Below the pieces are notes generated by a model. That model saw only the letters and a program-made list of their open reading frames with translations, searched no databases and was not told the DNA's origin. From Natrinema sp. DC36 (GTDB taxonomy: Archaea > Halobacteriota > Halobacteria > Halobacteriales > Natrialbaceae): a DNA stretch of 64,000 bases. Every line of letters begins with the position of its first letter. Position 1 is the stretch's first letter. The stretch spans positions 2,728,001 through 2,792,000 of the forward strand of contig NZ_CP084472.1 of the NCBI RefSeq assembly GCF_020405225.1, written 5' to 3'. Positions 9,990 through 18,740 of this stretch are shown piece by piece. The position numbers were made by a program, and so were the translations under genes.

Positions 9990-10106
9990 TCGGCTCGATC
10001 GCACGGACACGGAACGGATCGATCGCCGTGCTACCGCTCGTTCGTGACTGGTCACACGTGATACCCATCCGAACGTTCATCTGTCGTTGTAATGTGGTGT
10101 CAACAC

Positions 10107-11036
10107 ATGCCAATCGACTACAGCGAGCGCGAGAAGTCCTACGAACTCTATCGAAAGGGCAAACGGGAGGGGACGTGGGACCCCGACGACTACGACCTCG
10201 AGGGGGACCGGGCCGACTGGAACCGATTCTCCGAGTCCGAACAGCATCGATTTCTCGCGACGTGCTCGGGATTTTACGACGGCGAAGAGGACGTCACGCG
10301 AACGCTCGCGCCGTACATGATGGCGCTGGACGCGCTGCCGAACGACGAGATGTCCTTCAACACCGTTCAGGAGGAGATGTTCCTGGCCCAGCAGGTCTAC
10401 GAGGAAGCCAAACACACCGACTTCTTCAGCCGCTACTTCGAGGAGGTCTTCGACACGCAGGAGACGGCGCCGTACCGCGAGGGCGGCTATCAGGAGCAGG
10501 GGTACAGCACGGACGATCTCTACGACACCGCGGACGACCTGCTGGCGGCGGTCAACGGCGGCGATCGCACCGAACTCGTCTACGCGCTCGGCGAGGCCTA
10601 CCTGAACTACATGGGCATCGTCGAGGCGCAACTCGCCCGCGGCGGCTACCTCAGCTTCGACCAGATGATCGAACTGAAAGCCGAGGAAATGGGGCGTGAC
10701 GTCGTCCTCGAATCGTTCCAGACGGCCATCGGCAAGGTCCGCCAGGACGAGACCCGACACATCGAGAACGGGCGCTGGGTCATGAAGCGATTGGCCGAGA
10801 CAGAACCCGACATCGTCGCGGACGTCTACGAGCCGCGCATCGAGGAGTACGTCGAAAATCGATTGCTTGGAGACCCGCTCTACGACGAACAGCCGTTCGA
10901 GGGCTACGACCAGCGCAAGATCGGCAAACGGGTTACCCAGTACCTGCAGGACACGATCGACTACATCGGTGCCGACCGATTCGGACAGTACGGCGACGTT
11001 CGAGCCGTCCTCGAGCAGCGCCGGGCCGCCGACTGA
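10107..11036 (+). CDS. R2-like ligand-binding oxidase (R2lox), ferritin-like di-metal protein
   Basis: This 309-residue protein has the ribonucleotide-reductase R2 fold. Metal ligands fit the R2lox pattern: Glu60 (in GEEDV), Glu100 and His103 (EEAKH), Glu173 (YMGIVE), Glu215 and His218 (DETRH). Val63 and Tyr168 occupy the positions that form the Val-Tyr ether crosslink in mycobacterial R2lox (Glu-x-x-Val and Tyr five residues before Glu). R2lox proteins bind a Mn/Fe centre and a long-chain ligand; the physiological reaction is unknown. Databases often label such proteins 'ribonucleotide reductase beta', but no alpha subunit is nearby. The ATG at 10107 is preferred to an in-frame ATG at 10092. 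The gene converges with the next one, leaving 17 nt. Confidence 0.87.
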   Translation: MPIDYSEREKSYELYRKGKREGTWDPDDYDLEGDRADWNRFSESEQHRFLATCSGFYDGEEDVTRTLAPYMMALDALPNDEMSFNTVQEEMFLAQQVYEEAKHTDFFSRYFEEVFDTQETAPYREGGYQEQGYSTDDLYDTADDLLAAVNGGDRTELVYALGEAYLNYMGIVEAQLARGGYLSFDQMIELKAEEMGRDVVLESFQTAIGKVRQDETRHIENGRWVMKRLAETEPDIVADVYEPRIEEYVENRLLGDPLYDEQPFEGYDQRKIGKRVTQYLQDTIDYIGADRFGQYGDVRAVLEQRRAAD

Positions 11037-11053
11037 AGCAGACCCGACGACCG

Positions 11054-12178
11054 TCAGAACTCGGCCTCGAGCGCCTCGAGCAGCGCATCCACGTCGGCTC
11101 GGCTGTTGAACGCGTGGATGGACGCGCGAATCGCGTCCGGTTTCGGGAGGGACCTGACGACGAGTTCTCGGTCGGCGAGTCGCTCGACGGTCCGCTCGGG
11201 GTCGTCGACGGCGATCGTCACCAGTCCGGACTCGTAGGAGCGGGGACTCAGTAGTCGGTCGTTCGGAACGCCCGCTTTGAGTCGATCGGTGAGGCGTTCG
11301 ATTCGCCGTTGGATCGTTTCGAGTCCGATCTCCGTCAAGACCGTGATCGCCTCCGTCAGTCCGGCGTACGGTGCGGGGCTCGCAGTGCCGACCTCGAAGC
11401 GCCGCGCTCCCGCCGCGTACCGATAGTCGGTCGCGTTCGCATCCTCGACGCTCCGGTAGCCGATCGCCGCGGGGACGAGCTCCCGCTCGATGCCGTCGCG
11501 GACGAACAGAAAACCGGCACCAAAGGGGCCGAGCAGCCACTTGTGGCCCGCCGCGACGACGAAGTCGGCACCCCACTCGCGGACGTCGACCGGAACCTGC
11601 CCGGGCGACTGGACGGCGTCGACCACCACCAGCGCGCCGGCGTCGTGAGCGATGTCGACGATCGCTTCGATCGGTAACTGCGTCCCGTGGGTCCAGGTGA
11701 GCGAGCTCACGCAGAACAGCGTCGCGTCTTCGGCCGCTGCCGTCACCGACTCGAGGCCGCCGGCGAGCCGTCCGCCCTCCGTCTCGAGCACGCGAACCTC
11801 GACGCCGTGCTCGCGCTCGAGGCGCTGCCACGGCAGGATCCCCGCGGAGTGCTCGAGGTCGGTTCGGACGACGACGTCGTTCTCGTTCCAGTTCAGCGCG
11901 CCCGCGACGCGGTTGATCCCGTCGGTCGTGCTCTGGGTGAGCGCGATTTCGCTCGGCTCGGCACCGAGCAGGTTGGCGACGGCCGCTCGCGCCTCGTCGT
12001 AGACCGCGAACGCTGCGGGATACATCCCTTCCGCCGCGGGGGCCTCGTACTCGTGGTTCTCGAGCGCCGATTCGGCCGCCTCGACGACTCGACGGGGGCT
12101 CGGCCCGCCGGCACCCCAGTTGCAGTAGACGGACGACTCGAGGGCCGGCATCGTCTCGCGCAGATCGGTCGGTTCCAT
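11054..12178 (-). CDS. class-V (cysteine-desulfurase-type) PLP-dependent aminotransferase
   Basis: This 374-residue protein has the fold-type I PLP enzyme layout: TQSTTDGIN phosphate-binding region near residue 81, VVVDAVQSPG with Asp187 and Gln190 contacting the cofactor, and the PLP lysine Lys213 in AAGHKWLLGP. It falls in the large SufS/NifS/isopenicillin-epimerase-like group, acting on cysteine or another amino acid. I do not see a flexible loop with a conserved catalytic cysteine, so desulfurase activity is uncertain. No Fe-S assembly genes are adjacent. Start and length are normal for the family. Confidence 0.9.
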   Translation of the reverse strand: MEPTDLRETMPALESSVYCNWGAGGPSPRRVVEAAESALENHEYEAPAAEGMYPAAFAVYDEARAAVANLLGAEPSEIALTQSTTDGINRVAGALNWNENDVVVRTDLEHSAGILPWQRLEREHGVEVRVLETEGGRLAGGLESVTAAAEDATLFCVSSLTWTHGTQLPIEAIVDIAHDAGALVVVDAVQSPGQVPVDVREWGADFVVAAGHKWLLGPFGAGFLFVRDGIERELVPAAIGYRSVEDANATDYRYAAGARRFEVGTASPAPYAGLTEAITVLTEIGLETIQRRIERLTDRLKAGVPNDRLLSPRSYESGLVTIAVDDPERTVERLADRELVVRSLPKPDAIRASIHAFNSRADVDALLEALEAEF

Positions 12179-12458
12179 AGGTCGACTGTGGATCGGCGTC
12201 GGGTTCGTTCTGCCGGTCGCTCTCGAGGAAAACCCCGAAGTCTACGACGAGGATCCGTGACCGGGAGCGGCCCCACTGACGAGACTCCACTTTTCTTTCG
12301 TTCCCGCTTCCGTCTGGAAGACCGTCTCTCGCTCGAGGACGCTCCAAGTCGTTCGTGAGTCCGCCGCTCGAGGCGACACACCAGCCTCCCCGTGGCTTCC
12401 CGAACGGCGGTAACCGAGGGTATCCTTATACCGGTTCGGTGGGCAGGTACACGCATTC

Positions 12459-13247
12459 ATGCTTACCCCGAGTTCATCGATCACGTTCGATGCCGGCGAT
12501 CCGGCGACGACGGTCGCGATCGGCCGACTGTTCGCGTATATCGCGATCGGTATCGCCGCGGTGATACTCCTGTACTACGCGATCGTCTACGTCCGAGAGG
12601 TCCTCGCGGTCGAGGCGCGCGCCGAACAGTGGTATCTCACGATCGGGATCGGGGCGGCGATCGTCTACGCCGTCGCCGGCGTCGCCTCGATACTGCTCGA
12701 GCCCGCGTTGATCCGCCGGTTCGTCGACGGCGCGGTCCTCTTTTTCATCCTCTTTCTGGCGCTGGCGATCCGCGCCGTGTACCACGATCAGCCCGCCGCG
12801 GGCGATCGCACTCGGCTGTTACCCGCGTGGGCGGACTCCGCCGTCATCGCCGGCTTCGTCGCCGCCTGGTGGGGAACCTTCCTCGTCGAGAGTTCTTCGA
12901 CGCGGCTGGTCGTCGCCGCGGGCTGGATCGTCACCTCCGCGTGGGCGGTGCTCTACGGCGTTCGCGCCGTTAGCGTCCACGAGGGGACGACGTTCGCCGC
13001 ACTGACCCGACACCTGCTGCCGGCGATCGTCTGCGTCGCCGCGGTCGTCTTCGTCGACCTCGTGACGAGCTATCTGAACGGCTACGGCGCGCTCGCCGAC
13101 GCCGCGTGGATCGTCGGAACGACGCTGGTCGCCGCCTTCCTCTTCGACACCGCCGTCGCCATCCGCCAGCAGGGCGGCGAACTCGAGCGGCTCTACGACT
13201 GGACGACCTGGCGCGAGCAGTCGTTCGACGACCGCTCCGCGGAGTAG
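12459..13247 (+). CDS. multipass membrane protein, function unknown
   Basis: This 262-residue protein has about seven hydrophobic segments (roughly residues 24-45, 62-85, 90-107, 122-140, 146-165, 185-207 and 212-235) and an Arg/Glu-rich C-terminal tail. No family motif is recognised. A CCTTATACC box lies about 28 nt before the ATG at 12459, consistent with a leaderless transcript. It converges with the PRC-barrel-like gene at 13290. Confidence 0.82.
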   Translation: MLTPSSSITFDAGDPATTVAIGRLFAYIAIGIAAVILLYYAIVYVREVLAVEARAEQWYLTIGIGAAIVYAVAGVASILLEPALIRRFVDGAVLFFILFLALAIRAVYHDQPAAGDRTRLLPAWADSAVIAGFVAAWWGTFLVESSSTRLVVAAGWIVTSAWAVLYGVRAVSVHEGTTFAALTRHLLPAIVCVAAVVFVDLVTSYLNGYGALADAAWIVGTTLVAAFLFDTAVAIRQQGGELERLYDWTTWREQSFDDRSAE

Positions 13248-13289
13248 GCACCCCCGTCCGGGTTCGACCCGTCGATCGAGGCGGACGAC

Positions 13290-13529
13290 CTACAGTTCGC
13301 CGCGCAGGACGACCTCGTTGTCGACCCGCTCGAGCATGTCCTCGGTGACGACGTAGTCCTCGTCGTCCTCGCCTTCCCAGCCGACCGACGCGAGTACCTG
13401 TTCCGCCACGCTGGGGTCGGGATCGACGGCGGCCCTGTTCCCGTCGACTTTGGCGACGATTCCCAGTTCCTTGCCCTCGACGTCGACGACGGTCTTTCCG
13501 ACATCATCGTCAGTCAGTGGTGCTGTCAT
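13290..13529 (-). CDS. small PRC-barrel-like protein
   Basis: This 79-residue acidic protein begins DDDVGKTVVDVEGKELGIVAK, a beta pattern like the PRC-barrel fold found in RNA-processing and photosynthetic reaction-centre proteins. The remainder (VDGNRAAVDPDPSVAEQ, then VVTEDMLERVDNEVVLRGEL) fits the same small beta-barrel. Role unknown; haloarchaea have many such single-domain proteins. It stands alone on the minus strand between two plus-strand genes. Confidence 0.78.
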   Translation of the reverse strand: MTAPLTDDDVGKTVVDVEGKELGIVAKVDGNRAAVDPDPSVAEQVLASVGWEGEDDEDYVVTEDMLERVDNEVVLRGEL

Positions 13530-13725
13530 ATCCGTCGCTACGAGGACCGGCCGGGTAAGTGAACGGCCGTCCCGTGCCGGTTCGGTGATCGAGCCGGCGG
13601 CTCGATCGGGCTACTAATACCACTTGCGTATGCCCGCCAGAGAAAGCTATCACTGCGCCTCCGGAGTAGTTGACGCCGGCCGTCGATACGCCGACCGACG
13701 CGGACTCATCGTACTCCCACTACCC

Positions 13726-13875
13726 ATGACACAGACACTCGAGATCAGCGACGACCTCTCGGAACGACTCGACAACCACTGCGAGGAGGGCCAATCACCC
13801 GAGGAACTCATCGAGGAACTGGTGTCGATGTACGAGACCGAGGGCACCTTCCTGCAGGAGGGCTATTCGGAGTGA
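13726..13875 (+). CDS. small ribbon-helix-helix-like protein
   Basis: This 49-residue protein (MTQTLEISDDLSERLDNHCE, then SPEELIEELVSMYE) looks like a strand followed by two helices, as in ribbon-helix-helix DNA-binding or antitoxin proteins; haloarchaeal DUF7557 members look similar. No toxin gene follows. The frame is open to 13624, but that upstream translation is not protein-like and the ATG at 13726 begins the conserved part. Confidence 0.7.
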   Translation: MTQTLEISDDLSERLDNHCEEGQSPEELIEELVSMYETEGTFLQEGYSE

Positions 13876-13987
13876 GGCAACGAGTCGCGTTGCCACCCCG
13901 TTTTTCGATGCGACCGGCCGATGAACGGCCGTCCACGGCGTGTGAGTGATGATGACACTCAAGTAGGCCGTCCACGTACGACGAAGT

Positions 13988-14404
13988 ATGCACCTGCTAG
14001 TCGCCCTCGAGGACTCGGAGCCGGGGTGGGCGGCACTCGAGTTCGCATGTACGGAACACACCGACGACGAGATCACGGTCATCCACGCCGTCGACCCCAC
14101 GGACAGCGGCTACGGTGAGGTCGCACACCTCGGACCGGAGACGCTGCTCGAGCGCCAGCGCGAGGAGGCGGAGGAACTGCTCGCGGACGCCGACGCTCGC
14201 GCGGCCGAGCACGGCCGTTCGATCGACACGGCGGTCGGCGTCGGGCAGCCGGCGGACGCCATCGTCGACTACGCGACGGAGAACGCGATCGACCTGATCA
14301 TCGTCGGCAGCCACGGTCGGACCGGCTTCTCGAGGGTCCTGCTCGGCAGCGTCGCGGAACGGGTCGCTCGGCAGGCTCCCGTGCCCGTGACGATCGTTCG
14401 ATGA
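13988..14404 (+). CDS. universal stress protein (UspA family), ATP-binding type
   Basis: This 138-residue protein is a single Usp domain: N-terminal MHLLVALEDSEPGWAALEFA, and a C-terminal nucleotide-binding signature GSHGRTGFSRVLLGSVAERV (Gly-2x-Gly-9x-Gly-Ser) at about residues 106-125. Cytoplasmic, stress or energy related; the exact role is unknown. First of four Usp-family genes within 4.7 kb. The end lies just before the hairpin-rich extragenic element at 14480. Confidence 0.93.
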   Translation: MHLLVALEDSEPGWAALEFACTEHTDDEITVIHAVDPTDSGYGEVAHLGPETLLERQREEAEELLADADARAAEHGRSIDTAVGVGQPADAIVDYATENAIDLIIVGSHGRTGFSRVLLGSVAERVARQAPVPVTIVR

Positions 14405-14479
14405 GAGTTGGGGTCGTTCAATTCGCAGTGAATGGAACAGTGGGCTAGTGAGAACAAGTGAAACGAAGCGTCCTACTAT

Positions 14480-14761
14480 CGTGGCAACAGGGAATCGCCA
14501 CGCCCTCCCCAGCCGATTTCTCCTCACGGGCGCTGCGAGGCGGTGAAACCGCCTCGACGGTCGCGGCGCGTAGCGCCGCGCTCTGCCCGTTCGGATGGTT
14601 CGCGGGACCTCCGGTCCCGCGCTATTCGCTTTCGAGGCGCTCCCGTCGTCTTCGCGCGGCGACGCCGCGCGAATGGTCTGCGAGACCTCCGGTCTCGCAC
14701 TAGTCGCGCCTCGCCGACAGCGCGCGCCACCGCACGTGGGTTGGCCGGCCCGGAGTGAAAC
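14480..14761 (+). repeat. extragenic modular repeat, copy A, with five perfect hairpins
   Basis: Conserved left block 14480-14518 matches 37 of 39 bases of 20228-20266 on the other strand. Conserved right block 14713-14761 matches 42 of 49 bases of 20108-20156. Between them lie five perfect stem-loops, each with a 3-nt loop: 14536-14556 (9 bp), 14562-14580 (8 bp), 14601-14621 (9 bp), 14651-14673 (10 bp) and 14679-14699 (9 bp). No protein-like frame crosses it. No target duplication or terminal inverted repeat is obvious. It could be a miniature mobile element or a structured transcript. Confidence 0.75.
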
Positions 14762-14875
14762 GTAGTTCCCCCACTACTGAACGATTGGTACGGGAACTCA
14801 CGTTAGAACGCGCCAATAGCGCTACTACCGGAGCAAAACGGGGAATATCGAACCGGACCCGGTTCGAATCGATCG

Positions 14876-16300
14876 TCAGTGATCGTGATCGTGGTCGTGC
14901 GAGTGGTTGCTCGGCTCACCGCCGTCACTGGCCGCGTCGAGGTCCCCGCCGGCGACGAGCGCGTCGTGGTCGCCGTCCATCATGTCCATGTTCTTCAGGG
15001 TGTCGCGCTCTTCGAACTCCTCGACGGCGTCGAGGAGGTCTTCCTGCGTCAGCGTCGTGCGGTCCTCGGTCAGCGCCTCGAGGACGGCCTCTCGGAGCAC
15101 CATTCGGAGGTCGCTTCCGGTCAGCCCCTCGGTCACCTCTGCGATGAGGTGGGGATCGAACTCGTCGATGTCCATCGTTCGAGTAATGAGACCGAGGATG
15201 TCCGCCCGCATGCCGGAGTCGGGCTTCGGGAAATTGATAATCTCGTCGAAGCGCCGCCAGGCGGCGTCGTCTAACTGGTCGGGGTGATTAGTCGCCCCGA
15301 TGAGCAGGACGTCGTCATCGATGAGCGAGATGTTATCGATGCTCTTGAGGAGCGTGTTGACGGCGCGTTTGAGCGCGGCGTGTTCGTCGCTGCGCCGGGT
15401 CTTGGCGACGAAGTCGAACTCGTCGATGAAGAGGATACACGGCGAGAGCCGTTTGGCGACCTCGAAGGTCTTGTCGACGTTCTTGGCCGTCTCGCCGAGA
15501 TACTGCGAGGTGATCATCGAGAGCTTGACCTCGACGAAGGGGAGGTCCATGTCCCGGGCCAGCGCCTGCGCCGTCGAGGTCTTCCCGGTCCCCGGCGGGC
15601 CGACGAACAGCAGTTTGCCGATCTCGCGCAGGCCGATATCCGCGAGGTAGTCTCGGTGTTCGATCGCCTTCGAGATCTTGTCGAGTTCGTTCTCCTGATC
15701 CTGGGTGAGGACGAGGTCGTCGAGCGTGATCTCGACCTCCTCGGGGGCGCGGACTTCCACGAGGTCGAGCATCTCCTCGTCGTCGTCCTCGTTGAAGTAC
15801 TCGTCGAGGAGCCCGTCGATCCAGACTCGATCGGCCTGAATCGGCCGGTTTTGATCGCGAGCTACCTCGTGGGTGACGTCGACGTCGTACGTCTCGTGCT
15901 CCGCGAAGTGTTTCGCCAGCGTCGGGTTCTCGAGCAGGCGCTCGTCGTCGACGCGTTCGACGAACCACTCCTCGGCCATGTCCCGCTGGGCGAGGGTGAT
16001 CGTCCCGGAGAACTCGTCGCGTTCGGTGAACATCAGATCGGCGACGGCGTCCCACGGCTGACCGACGCCGGTCGCCTCGCGAGCCGTGCTGGTCGTCACC
16101 GACAGCGGGCGACTGATTCCGGCCGGTTTCCGGGTGCTTCCCCCGCTCCCGTCGTCACTCTCGCTCTCGTCGTCGACGCCGCCGGTCCAGTAAACACGGC
16201 GAAACGACGGGGGGAGATCGTTCTCGTCTAGCGTCCGGTCGTCCGAATACACGCTCGTCGTGAGCAGAAACTCCACGACATCGAGCGCCGCATCACTCAT
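14876..16300 (-). CDS. AAA-family ATPase with His/Asp-rich tail
   Basis: This 474-residue protein has a single AAA module: Walker A GPPGTGKT (234-241), Walker B ILFIDE (289-294), then sensor 1 in LLIGATNHP and an arginine-finger-like DDAAWRRFDE. The N-terminal 200 residues are acidic and family-specific. The C-terminus ends in alternating His/Asp (HSHDHDHDH), a possible metal-binding tail. AAA proteins of this type remodel or unfold partners; the substrate is unknown. The frame extends to 16681, but the ATG at 16300 follows a TTAAGAAC box by about 25 nt and starts a normal acidic protein. Confidence 0.9.
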   Translation of the reverse strand: MSDAALDVVEFLLTTSVYSDDRTLDENDLPPSFRRVYWTGGVDDESESDDGSGGSTRKPAGISRPLSVTTSTAREATGVGQPWDAVADLMFTERDEFSGTITLAQRDMAEEWFVERVDDERLLENPTLAKHFAEHETYDVDVTHEVARDQNRPIQADRVWIDGLLDEYFNEDDDEEMLDLVEVRAPEEVEITLDDLVLTQDQENELDKISKAIEHRDYLADIGLREIGKLLFVGPPGTGKTSTAQALARDMDLPFVEVKLSMITSQYLGETAKNVDKTFEVAKRLSPCILFIDEFDFVAKTRRSDEHAALKRAVNTLLKSIDNISLIDDDVLLIGATNHPDQLDDAAWRRFDEIINFPKPDSGMRADILGLITRTMDIDEFDPHLIAEVTEGLTGSDLRMVLREAVLEALTEDRTTLTQEDLLDAVEEFEERDTLKNMDMMDGDHDALVAGGDLDAASDGGEPSNHSHDHDHDH

Positions 16301-16445
16301 TCCGTGAACGTACTCACTACACGTTCTTAACAGCGTCGTCACGCGCAACGTATGCGAAACAGTTCCACCCGAAACGTCCCGCGGCCGCGTTTCGAACCCG
16401 GAAATCAGCACAACCGTTTTCGTGTATCGGCTCACAGTCACCCGT

Positions 16446-16817
16446 ATGAACGTGTTGCTGGGTCTCGGCGGCAGCGACGAGTCGGTGAAGACGCTCCGGC
16501 GGACCATCGAGCGAACCCAGGATGTCGGCGACGACCTCACCGTCGTCATCGTCGACAAGCCCGAGTCGAAACGCTCGCAAGACGAGACGTACCAGATGGC
16601 CGTCGACCGCCTCAAGGACGTCGGGCTCGACGAGATCACAGTCGAGAAACTCGAGGGAGATCCAGGGAGCGCGCTCGTCAATTACGCCGAACAGGGCGAG
16701 TTCGATCAGCTGGTCATCGGCGGCGGTACCCTGAGCCCGATGGGGAAGATCCAGCTCGGCCCGATCACGGAGTTCGTCCTATTGAACGCCCCGACGACGG
16801 TCAAGCTGGTGCGATAA
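16446..16817 (+). CDS. universal-stress-like protein, degenerate nucleotide motif
   Basis: This 123-residue Usp-fold protein begins MNVLLGLGGSDESVKTLRRT. The C-terminal motif region reads GGGTLSPMGKIQLGPITEFV, where the usual Gly-Ser/Thr of the ATP-binding type is altered, so ATP binding is doubtful. The stop lies 2 nt before the ATG of the acetyltransferase at 16820, so the two are almost certainly cotranscribed. An in-frame ATG at 16422 would add eight residues not typical of the family. Confidence 0.88.
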   Translation: MNVLLGLGGSDESVKTLRRTIERTQDVGDDLTVVIVDKPESKRSQDETYQMAVDRLKDVGLDEITVEKLEGDPGSALVNYAEQGEFDQLVIGGGTLSPMGKIQLGPITEFVLLNAPTTVKLVR

Positions 16818-16819
16818 CC

Positions 16820-17395
16820 ATGGTCGGAACGCGACAGTATCCGGACGAACCGTCCGGTCCGTTCCCCTCGCCGCCGACGACCGTCGAGGACCGCGAGGGT
16901 CGGTCGATCGAGGTCCGCGCACCGGCCGAGTTCGCGGCCGAGGCGCTCGGCGACGTCGTCGACATGTACGTCGAGTTCGATCCCTCCGATCGAGCCCAGG
17001 GGATTCCGCCGACCGGCGAGGATCGCATCCGCAGCTGGCTCGAGACGATCGGCGATGACAGCGTTAACGTCGTCGCCCGCCACGACGGCGACGCGATCGG
17101 CCACGCGATGCTCGTCCCCGACTCCGACGACCCGGCGGCGATCGAGCAGAAGGGGGGAATCGAGTGGGAGCTGGCGATATTCGTCCTGCAGGCCTACCAG
17201 CGGGCCGGCATCGGCACGCTCTTGCTCGAGAACCTGCTGGGTCACGCCAGCGACATCGGGATCAGTCGCGTCTGGCTGACCGTCGAACGCTGGAACAATC
17301 CGGCGATCGCCCTCTACGAACGGGTCGGTTTCGAAGCGACCGGGACCGAGAGCTTCGAACAGGAGATGGCAATCCTGCTCGAGGGAGCGGACTGA
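16820..17395 (+). CDS. GNAT-family N-acetyltransferase
   Basis: This 191-residue protein has a GNAT domain over about residues 33-185. The acetyl-CoA pyrophosphate loop is visible as QRAGIGTLLLENL (Q-R-x-G-I-G), followed by the C-terminal WNNPAIALYERVGFE typical of the family. Substrate is unknown. It is tightly coupled to the upstream Usp gene (2-nt gap), recalling bacterial proteins in which Usp or cyclic-nucleotide domains regulate acetyltransferases; here the link is only genomic. The frame is open far upstream, but homology begins after the ATG at 16820. Confidence 0.9.
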   Translation: MVGTRQYPDEPSGPFPSPPTTVEDREGRSIEVRAPAEFAAEALGDVVDMYVEFDPSDRAQGIPPTGEDRIRSWLETIGDDSVNVVARHDGDAIGHAMLVPDSDDPAAIEQKGGIEWELAIFVLQAYQRAGIGTLLLENLLGHASDIGISRVWLTVERWNNPAIALYERVGFEATGTESFEQEMAILLEGAD

Positions 17396-17525
17396 AACGA
17401 ATCGCTGTCAGACTGAGACGGACTACCGTCAGTCGGCTTCGGCGCGCCCGCAAGACGATCGCAGTTGCGTCGGGAACCCGGTACAGGGATCCGTCCGCGG
17501 CCCGCTCGATCGCCGAGCCGTCCGG

Positions 17526-17984
17526 CTACACCGAGAGAACCGGCTGGCTCGCGTAGGAGAGGACGTATTCGGCCGCCTTCTCGAGGACTTCCGCCTCGGC
17601 TCTGGTCACCGGTTCGCGCGGGAGCACGATGAAGTCGGCATCGATGTCGTCGGCGGTGTCGAGGACGACGTTGCCGGGGTGGCGCGTCTTCCGCGTCTGC
17701 GAGAAGCCGTCGTCGACGGACGTGGTGATCGGAACACCAGCGTCCTCGGCGATGTCGCCGATGTCGTCGAAGAACCCCTGCGTATTCTCCGCGATGTCGG
17801 TCTCGTCGACCGTGCCGACGTCTAATCCCCGAACGACGCCCCGTCCGAGAACGAACAGCGCGTGCACGGTGGCATCGTAGCGATCGGCGACGGCGATGGC
17901 GTACTCGACGGCGGTGGCAGACTCGTCGCTGCCGTCGACCGGGGCGAGAACGGTATCGACGGTAAACAGCTCGCTGGCGTCCAT
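17526..17984 (-). CDS. universal-stress-like protein without the ATP motif
   Basis: This 152-residue protein starts MDASELFTVDTVLAPVDGSD and keeps the Usp layout (EYAIAVADRYDATVHALFVL), but the C-terminal region (LPREPVTRAEAEVLEKAAEY) lacks the glycine-rich nucleotide signature. Probably a non-ATP-binding Usp. It is divergent from the Usp gene at 18190, sharing a 205-nt promoter region. A T-rich element (CTTTTTT) lies about 25 nt before the ATG at 17984. Confidence 0.87.
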   Translation of the reverse strand: MDASELFTVDTVLAPVDGSDESATAVEYAIAVADRYDATVHALFVLGRGVVRGLDVGTVDETDIAENTQGFFDDIGDIAEDAGVPITTSVDDGFSQTRKTRHPGNVVLDTADDIDADFIVLPREPVTRAEAEVLEKAAEYVLSYASQPVLSV

Positions 17985-18189
17985 ACGCGGCAGTGGGTGT
18001 TCCGTCACAAAAAAGCCACCCCACCGAATGCCGCTTCGATCCGCTCGAAAGATACCCAGGTCCCACCGAACGCTCCCCGATCCATCGGGTTTGGGACGCA
18101 CGGAAACAGTGCGGGTCGATTCACCTCGCTCGGACGAACTCGCTGCCCGAACAGGGACGTTTAAGCGAGCGCGAGCGCAATTCATTGAT

Positions 18190-18663
18190 ATGTTCGACAC
18201 GGTCGTGGTCGCCACCGACGGCTCCGAGAGCGTGAAACGAGCCGTCGACGTCGCGCTCGATCTCGCGGACCGCTTCGGGGCCGACGTTCACGCCCTCTCG
18301 GTGGTCGACGCCAGCGAGGTCGACGCCTCGCCCCAGCAGCTCCGGGACGAGCTCCGCACCGCCCTCGAGACGACCGCCGACGCCGCGATCGCTACGGTCG
18401 AGGAGCGAGCCGAGGGAGCAGTGACGACCGAGATCCGCGAAGGGCGTCCCGCCATCGAGATCTGCGAGTACGCCCGCGAGGTCGACGCCGACGTGGTCGC
18501 GACCGGGACCCGCGGTCGTCACGGCGAGAACCGCCTCCTGCTCGGCAGCGTCGCCGAGCGGATCGTCCGGACCTCGCCCGTCCCCGTGTTGACGGTGCGC
18601 CAACTCGAGCCGACGGACGACGGTGCCGACGCCGACGGCGAGGAAGTAGCCGCAGACGCCTGA
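18190..18663 (+). CDS. universal stress protein (UspA family), ATP-binding type
   Basis: This 157-residue Usp domain starts MFDTVVVATDGSESVKRAVD and has the ATP signature GTRGRHGENRLLLGSVAERI followed by SPVPVLTVR. A 20-residue acidic tail follows. A GTTTAAGC box lies about 27 nt before the ATG at 18190, consistent with leaderless transcription, so the longer upstream frame is rejected. Divergent from the degenerate Usp gene at 17984. Confidence 0.93.
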   Translation: MFDTVVVATDGSESVKRAVDVALDLADRFGADVHALSVVDASEVDASPQQLRDELRTALETTADAAIATVEERAEGAVTTEIREGRPAIEICEYAREVDADVVATGTRGRHGENRLLLGSVAERIVRTSPVPVLTVRQLEPTDDGADADGEEVAADA

Positions 18664-18740
18664 TCCGAGCGACGGCGGTCGCTGGCCCGCCATCTCGCGA
18701 CATCGGCGGTTACTTCCCCGCCGGTCACGCAGCACGTACC

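Noticed and set aside
10077-12347. 756-codon open frame on the minus strand over the oxidase and aminotransferase
   Set aside because: The translation is Arg/Gly-rich and irregular; it mirrors two well-supported genes in high-GC DNA, where antisense frames stay open by chance.
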